This document shows positions 57,330 to 64,000 of a stretch of 64,000 bases of DNA, in pieces. The notes under the pieces were generated by a model. That model had not been told where the DNA came from. It made no database searches and worked only from the letters and a program-made list of their open reading frames with translations. The stretch comes from Liolophura sinensis (lineage: Eukaryota > Mollusca > Polyplacophora > Chitonida > Chitonidae): the NCBI RefSeq assembly GCF_032854445.1, contig NC_088303.1:9307501-9371500 (forward strand), in the 5' to 3' direction. Position numbers and translations under genes: made by a program. Position 1 is the stretch's first letter. Each line of letters opens with the position of its first letter.

Positions 57330-57680
57330 TTATATTCAGCTGTCTGTAAAATCAGTCATATCTGCTGCCAAATTTGCTTTAGTGACACGTAACAACACAA
57401 GCTCTACACACTGATATACTGTACGTCTGTATTATTGCAAGGAAAATGCAGTTAGAATACTTTTTCTACTACATGAAAATGTTACACTCGATTAGACTAG
57501 TCTCGACACCAAGAGGCGTTAAGAGATAATCATTCATTCATTCAACACCAAGAACTTATTACCTCGGGTGACATAATTATTCAAACCCAAGTGGCATGCT
57601 GGACAATGGGCGTGGAGAGTAATTTGTTTTGCAATACCCTGCACCAACATGCGGTTAAAACAAACTCTAGTGTATGTAAA
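57330..57680 (+). mobile_element. terminal-inverted-repeat element, copy 2 (empty SINE site)
   Basis: The left terminal repeat begins cagctgtctgtaaaatcagt and continues through gtgacacgtaacaacacaag. The body matches 30675-31250 of copy 1. At the site where copy 1 carries the SINE, this copy reads ctctacacactgatatactg without insertion. The right end is degraded (a possible remnant near 57670 reads agtgtatgtaaagcttgagt). Confidence 0.72.
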
Positions 57681-57689
57681 GCTTGAGTG

Positions 57690-59115
57690 TTCAGGAAATT
57701 AGTGTGATTTGTCATTTGTGAGATACACAGTATGCGAGTGCTATCTTTGTGGAGACCGCTTACAAACTTGGGCTTTATAACAATGAAGAGTTCCATACAT
57801 GTGGGAAGCCTCGAGTCTGAATTCTTTATGACGTGTTATACGAAGGACGTTCACGTTATATGAACTGAGCACTAAGCCTGCATCTGATAGCGCTGTTGCA
57901 GACATATAGTTTGCCCCATACGTACCACACGACAATCAGATGTCAGAAAGTTTTGACCAAAGCAAGTATTTGTTCATAGGTCAGTTCAACAATCATTTCT
58001 TTCCGGAGTATTCCAAAGCTCCGAATTAAATTGCACAAATTTGAGGGGGCAAACTTGAGACAATACAACTTGATACAAACGCTGTTGCTGTCAACATGTC
58101 GCACTCAAAAAAATTCTTACAACAAATATGATTATTTTTACATTATTATTAAACCTCATTTTTGTCTTGTTTTCAGTGGTTTTGCGTTCGCGCAATTCCA
58201 GCAGGCCATGCCATTGTCTGGTCCAATCGGGAACTAAGCCAAAACATTCTGATGAAAACACCCCTGTGAGACGTTATGAACTGTTCCGCGTACCGGTGTG
58301 GGCGTGGGCTAATAACGGCTAAACTCACATTTTGTCAGGAGAACGGGTCCTGTGTTGATCTCTTGTTAACCCTCATTTTTGTTGGATATTTTGGTTTTCC
58401 TTGTAAGTATCACCAATGTTTGAGAACTATGTGCTGCTCTGTACACTACACATAACAAGACGACAAAGCCTTTCTTCTGATCTCGATTTGGCATCTATGG
58501 GCCCGGAATCCTAGTCATGGGCCTAGTGTTTACAAAAGCCCAAAGGCTGCCTGTAGACATCCCAAGCCCTGTATTGTTTGCTGCGTTATAAATATACCTT
58601 GTCCCAATGCACTATGGATATGGTTCACATTGTTTTGATGTTCTATAGACCTGGCCCACTTAATAAAGAACAAGTAAATCCGTATAGGTCACTTCTTGCG
58701 AAATAAGTCTTGTCCATCTTAAAACACGTCAAGGTGAAGCAATTTAACAGAAAATTGTCGAAAGTCATCTTTTGTACATTAAATTGACTTGGATGGATAA
58801 GGATAGGTGGAGAGAGTCGGTTCACCATTTTAAATTTTTTATTTGTCACTTTGGCTAAGGGTACTTGATAAGATTAGGGTCATAGTAAAGTGGCGTGTTA
58901 GGTAATTGCTTTTAAATGATACGTTGCACCCCAGTGTTGATATACAAGTATTCCATGTTCGAAACGGGTAATGCAACTACATGTACTGGTGTAGGTAAAT
59001 GGGGTTCCTATATCGAATGGCTGGAAAATTTGTGCACTTTACTATGGCCTTAATAACGTAATGTTATTTTACTATACAACACGCACATCTTAATGTATCC
59101 TAGGGTTGTTTTCTT
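57690..59115. other. intergenic, one weak small ORF
   Basis: 58128-58322 is an ATG-led 64-codon frame with a hydrophobic N-terminus (MIIFTLLLNLIFVLFS) and a C-terminal glycine. It lacks any recognised motif, so it is not called. Nothing else is seen. Confidence 0.35.
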
Positions 59116-59133
59116 TTCAGATTTTATTTCACT

Positions 59134-62100
59134 ATGGATATTTTCCTATACAGCTATCTCCTTATGGTAAGACATTTTGCCCTCACATATGTGGATAATA
59201 TACACAATGGTACACCCACTATAGTCTTATACAAATACTATTACAAATAGTATTTGTAATATAACTATAACTATAACTTTATAACTATACAAATATTTTA
59301 GCAAAGCTAAACTGTGCCTTTATCTAATATTGGATAAATTTTTCATATATTCTTTTAGCTTATTATAATTAAGTCATGGTCTAGTCAGTTAAATATAAGT
59401 TAATGGTTTGCCATGCTATGGGTTTTTATGCAAAGATTACTAGACCGTAACCAATCAAGTCACCGATTTAGTTTAGCTCTCAGCTCGGATTCATAAAGCT
59501 TACAATTTTGTTGCTAAAAACAAAAGTTTCACACGGGTCTCGTTTGTACGGAGCCGTAAAACGGACATGGCGGTTTTTTTCTGAACTGTGCTTTTTTTAA
59601 TTAAATTTTATTTCACTTTTGCAGTCGGAGTTTTTCTGTTCTATAAGCAGACCCAATGAAAAGAAAATCTCCAGAAAGAAAGATCGGGTGGGATATTTTT
59701 TTAGCAAGCAAAAAGTATTTAAATAAATAAATGTCAGACTACCAAATAAAACCTCCCTCCAACATCCCTGCCCCGAACTTCGAGATGCAGCAGTGCTGTT
59801 TTTTTGGCACTGGTTGATGAAATCTCTCGTAAAAGAAAACTTGGTTAGGTAACACGTGTCACTCCAAATACACAACACTGGCCAATAGAAATTGCGTTCC
59901 TTAAAGCAAGTCTTATCGCGCTTCCTTCATAGATTTGTGAGAGATAAGCACACGGTTGGCACATGCGCAGATTGGGGGAGGTGAAAGCTTCCCATAAAGG
60001 GTTTCTCCCCTGAAAGAACTGATCCCGGAAAGATGTGGCTACAGAAACACTATTCGACATAGTCTCATGTCCTGTTCTCATTTTGCCGTTAAAGTTTCCC
60101 AAATATTAACCGACTTGGTTATCCGGGGAGAAAGGAAATAATGCAAAGAGCTTGTTTTAGGTTTGTTTTGTTTTGCTTTTTTACGAGGTGAGAGATCCTT
60201 TTTCTTTTGTTTGAATTGCATAAACTTCCAAGGAATAGATGTCTCCATTTTCTATTCTATCAGGAGTGCAAAATCTACCTTTATTACAATATCTAGTCCA
60301 GTCACATTGAACAAATCATTTTGGGTCATAAACAGTGTTTATACTTCCAATCTTGTAACCTTTATTCACTGCCGTGTGTACTTTCAGATTGCTTCATGTG
60401 TTGCTGATGACAAGATAGTTACATGTGAGTAATGCTCAACTAGTCTGGATGTTTTCTCAGATGAATGTCTCTCAGTCCCAATATCTAACCGTATGAAAAG
60501 AGGTTGCCTCTATTCAAAAATGAAGCATTACCGAGAGTGGTCTTTACTTCCAAAACTCAAAAAGCATTGTCCAGCTTTGAAACTGAATGTCTTGTATTCC
60601 CAAATTTTGTCGCCCTCTGAGTCGTATGTGATACTGCCCACTAATTTTAGTCTGTCGCCCAACACCTCTTGTAATCTCAGCACTGGAATGAACCGTTCAA
60701 AACATCTGTTAATTTTTCGGTGGAGAGTGTGATAAAATTCAGTCTTAACTAGGAAATATCGCATATCCGATTTACCCAAACCAATTTCCTTTGGCTTGGT
60801 AAGAAGAAAAACCACTTATCTAGTCATTTTATGTACCAGTAGCTAAAAAATCCCGACCAGTATTGCACTTTTAGTTCGCACTTTTTCACCTGTATGTTAC
60901 AGATAAACGCCCTCTAGAATGGCGGCCAAAACACGTGTACCTACATTTTACAGTGTTGAATTTGACCAAAAAATGGCCAAGTGAGTTATTTTCTCAGTAC
61001 TTTTATCCTGCAGTAACACAGGAATGTCCGGCCACAACATCCGGAAATCCGGTGTTCAGACTGACCGCTGATGTCCCCGCTTACGCTGAAGCCAGGTGTA
61101 AAAATGGCCGCAAGATTTTCACCCCAGATGACGATGGCATTACGCACATTCTTGTCGGCTCTTTTGATGTAGACTACTCAGGATTTGGCTGCCAAGTATA
61201 TGTAAGTTTTTTTCTATCCATACGTGAAGTGGATGAAAATAAAACAACATAATGTCCAAACGAACACTTCGGGTACTGGACCAGCAAGCTCCATATTGAT
61301 ACGTATAAACCTCACCTGACTCTGTCATCTAAGGTGTAACTCTCTCTCTCTAGACCACTCCCTCTCAACCAGTGGGTAGATGTACCGGAATTCAGCTCGT
61401 GCTAGATAGACTGCGCCCTTTTGCCAGGAAGTTTGTCACATAGCTGGCGATATGTGGCTGGTTTTCAAAATCATGCCAAGAATGTTGTCGAGTGGCACGT
61501 AATGGACTAAATCAAATACATTAATGCAATGGCGACAGTGTCCGGCTGCTTTTCATTTCTGTGTTCATAATGTATGCCATATATTTTGTTCGTCCAGCAA
61601 AAATCCGGCAGCAATACTTTTACATTAGACGTTGAATACGGATGGGGAGAACAGGACGCCGAGGTTATAACCTCAACAGACGTGGAAACTCTGTCGTGTG
61701 CCTATGATCAGTACGGCAACGCACTTTCAGGAATGGAGACGGTTAAAGATGCGTGAGTACATATCAAAATATGAAAGGGCTTATTGTGGGCTACAGAATA
61801 TGTACATGTAGAGAGATCCACCAAACCTGTTAGATGAAACCATACTTAAGACAGAGAACTGACTTATCCACGGCGACAAATATTACATATTTGTGTTGAG
61901 TAGTGTCATTACACAGTGAAATCATTGGAATCGCATGCCTCTGATTGAACACTTCAGTTTCACACAAAGTATATTTAACGGCATTGAATTCGTATGCGTA
62001 AGAAAACCATTTCATGTCGCGTAACATGAAGCTCCTTTTGTACAGTATTTTCTTTTCCTGTGCTCAACATGACTAATTGTATTCCGTGATGGCTTTCTGG

Positions 62101-63496
62101 GTAACGCCACTCTCAGATATTGTTTCTGTATTTTACACGGTAAGTTCCATTATAAGCATCTTAGTGTGTTAGGACGTAGTTAAAGGTAGATCGCTCAAGC
62201 AAGTTAATAAGCTATTTCTCTGCTTCTGAATCCAAAAAATGTATGTTACTGGACAGCATCTTACTGGACAGCATCTTACTAGAAAACAATATTTACGCTT
62301 ATTTTTTAATGTTATAGCCTTTGTGTAATGTGTAATGGGTTTTAAATTTTCCATGATTTAGCCACATATATCAATCCGTATATGGTCACTACTGTTGTGT
62401 ATTTTATGTTAGGATTATGGCAGCGCAAGAAGTTCAGGAATTGGTCGGGCCGAAGAATAAAAGCGTGAATATCGATCTGCACGTTATGGACGTATTGGAT
62501 GAAACGATACACGAGGGAAGCATTGATATTGGACGAAAAATTCGGTTGTATGCAAGAGACTTGTCGGGTAAGATGAAATGTACTCACCATATGTTAAACT
62601 GTTAGTGGGACACACGCAGTTTTATCACAGTACACTAAAAGTGGAAAACACGTACATACGTCTAATTATGTCTTCTGTAATTTTATAGATGACGCAACGC
62701 TTTAGGTACTGGCTTTTGATCTGGTCATCAGCCAGGTGAGCAGCCAACGTTGTAGGTAGTCGTTTATAGGGTTTGGAGACTATGGATGATCTTAATACGC
62801 TAAAAGCTGGTGTGTGTGCCGCTAATATGTTCAGTCAACCCCTTCAGTAACTCACTTGGGGGCATGTTTGTATGGGCGCGAGGGTGTGTCTGTGCCTTTA
62901 ACAGGGGATTTGTAATTGGCTTTGTTCAGTTGGTGGCCAAGTTGTGACAGTCTGATTAGAACACGGTTAATATGATGCAACCGCATCGTGCTGGGATTTG
63001 CTTTCTGCTCTATGCTTGTATTCACTCAACAGCCGCAGTCAGAACTGTTGATGAAGAATATTTACACATCATGAAGAGAAACATTGTGTAATGCATGTTG
63101 TGTGTTTCTGCATGATATAAGAATTTATTCTCCGAGGCTTCAGTCGTTGCCACTGGTTGTGGGGCCTTGGTAATAATTAACGGTGGAGGACGCTCGTGTG
63201 CTGTTTTCCACAGGATTTAAGCATGTTGAAGGCCAAGTATTTGTTTGTCTGCCATCAATATGGTCGTATATTTGTACATTACATATGGGAAAGTTCGTCA
63301 GTAACTTGCCGAAAGTCGGTTGTTTATCCCCGGACATTTCGGTTTCCTACCGCCATTGTATAATGGGAAAAAACGGTATACCGCTAAACTATAATCAAAT
63401 AAATACATAAACATTTTCAGAAACTTTATCTGGCTTCCAACCTGTAAGCTGTGTGGCTCGAAATGATATCAGCACATACTCCATCCTTGTAGCAGG
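59134..63496 (+). CDS. ZP-domain protein, gene B (first six coding exons; continues beyond the window)
   Basis: Coding exons: 59134-59166, 60388-60424, 61014-61201, 61598-61752, 62413-62567 and 63421-63496. An acceptor at 59119-59120 (tcttttcag) shows a non-coding exon lies upstream. Lengths and phases match ZP-A (33, 37, 188 vs 176, 155, 155, 76 nt). The signal peptide reads MDIFLYSYLLM then IASCVA before DDK. The ZP-N cysteines are conserved (ECP, RCK, GCQ, SCAY contexts), and the first ZP-C cysteine is in PVSCVARND. Exon 6 ends in a phase-2 glycine codon before gtaagt. The rest of the ZP-C domain, cleavage site and membrane anchor should follow past position 64000. Sequence divergence from ZP-A is substantial, so the duplication is not recent. 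The expected role is an extracellular matrix or filament component, as for ZP-A. Confidence 0.85.
59167..60387. other. ZP-B intron 1
   Basis: Starts gtaaga and ends actttcag. AT-rich; 59236-59275 has a short attataac/ctatacaaat repeat. No gene supported; the minus frames at 59597-59878 and 59845-60102 are unrecognised. Confidence 0.5.
60425..61013. other. ZP-B intron 2
   Basis: Starts gtgagt and ends atcctgcag. It lacks the large minisatellite present in the matching ZP-A intron. Opposed open frames at 60493-60732 and 60528-60815 are unrecognised. Confidence 0.55.
61202..62412. other. ZP-B introns 3 and 4 (exon 4 lies at 61598-61752)
   Basis: Both introns have GT/AG borders. 62255-62282 contains a short direct repeat (cttactggacagcat twice). 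No other feature seen. Confidence 0.55.
63205..63410 (+). mobile_element. SINE-like fragment (ZP-B intron 5)
   Basis: aggccaagtatttgtttg, tgtacattacatatgggaaa, ccggacatttcggtttccta, ccgccattgtataa and actataatcaaataaata resemble, in order, the diverged SINE subfamily seen at 55620-55775. It ends about 10 bp before exon 6. Confidence 0.5.
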
Positions 63497-64000
63497 GTAA
63501 GTTTCGATTTCTTGGGAAATACTAACCACGAACTCCGATCCCCAGCATAGACAAATTGCTAGCCAATATTCCTGCTTCAGGGGAAAAAAGCCGCTTTATT
63601 CTGTATATTTTGTGAAAGTAAACGTGTTGGAAAAACCTCATGAGTAGTATTATACTAAAACATCTAAATGTTATTTGACCATTGGCATTAAAGAACAAAT
63701 GGTAGAGCCCTCTATGCTGAGGATGTAAGAATTGGATTTCGTTTGTCTTCTCTGTTTTGACTGGGACATCTTTATTGCATGGATCTAGGTGTAATTAGAT
63801 TATCTAACAGTTGTGGCAGCCTGTCCGTCTGGGTGTATGTCTCTTGATTGTCTTTTTGTTTGCCCATCTCTTTTCCCTTTCCTCCTCCGTTAGAACGTTT
63901 GCTTCCCTTTGTAAAGGGCCTGTGAACCCAACTGTTGTTCACGTATATGAACCTATATCTGAAACATAAGCACATTTTTTTAATTTATGGTCTGTACAGG
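63497..64000. other. ZP-B intron 6 (start)
   Basis: Starts gtaagt. The window ends in tgtacagg, which would make a plausible acceptor for exon 7, but this cannot be tested from the single base that follows. Confidence 0.4.

Noticed and set aside
63992..64000. ZP-B exon 7 acceptor at the window end
   Set aside because: tgtacag followed by a single base is compatible but cannot be tested without downstream sequence.

Overview
This is a stretch of animal nuclear genome, most likely from a mollusc (probably a bivalve). The evidence is multi-exon genes with GT/AG introns, AATAAA/ATTAAA polyadenylation signals, very high repeat content, and many copies of two tRNA-derived SINE families I recognise as widespread in molluscs. 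One ends in a sequence meaning 'ataagtgaaatattcttgagtacggtgtaaa...' on its own strand; the other carries the 'cttggggtttaacg' motif. Nothing prokaryotic is present. All identifications come from reading the sequence; no database search was possible.

Layout. 1-11 kb: decayed transposons on the minus strand (a Ty3/gypsy pol, a Mutator-like transposase, a LINE reverse transcriptase), a 109-bp hairpin element and short repeats. 11.2-17.1 kb: a satellite of about 71 monomers of 83 bp with an internal inversion and higher-order repeats. 17-23.6 kb: mostly unannotatable sequence with SINE remnants. 23.8-24.6 kb: an apparently intact single-exon arginine ADP-ribosyltransferase-like gene. 26.9-29.6 kb: a 35-bp array, partly duplicated together with a roughly 195-bp non-array block and interrupted by a SINE with a clear 13-bp target-site duplication. 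30.7-31.5 kb: a terminal-inverted-repeat element hosting another SINE. 32.3-32.8 kb and 34.0-37.3 kb: 19-bp and 28-bp minisatellites. 38.3-40.9 kb: one large exon encoding a somatomedin-B-domain, seven-transmembrane (class B/adhesion-like) receptor. 45.3-54.7 kb and 59.1-64 kb: two tandem, same-strand paralogues encoding ZP (zona pellucida) domain membrane proteins. I rebuilt the first completely (nine coding exons, about 397 residues). The second runs off the window after six coding exons. Both were assembled from splice sites, including an 11-codon signal-peptide exon and a 37-nt microexon that ORF-based reading misses.

How the genes relate. The two ZP genes arose by tandem duplication: intron phases agree throughout, and five of six exon lengths are identical (33, 37, 155, 155 and 76 nt; exon 3 is 176 versus 188 nt). 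The GPCR lies just upstream on the same strand, but no sequence evidence links it functionally to the ZP genes. The ADP-ribosyltransferase stands alone. Introns, especially ZP-A intron 2, hold a 2.4-kb, 19-bp minisatellite and many SINE copies. The best candidates for new biology are the ZP pair with its mini-exon leader, the SMB-7TM receptor without an obvious GPS cleavage motif, and the single-exon ADP-ribosyltransferase.
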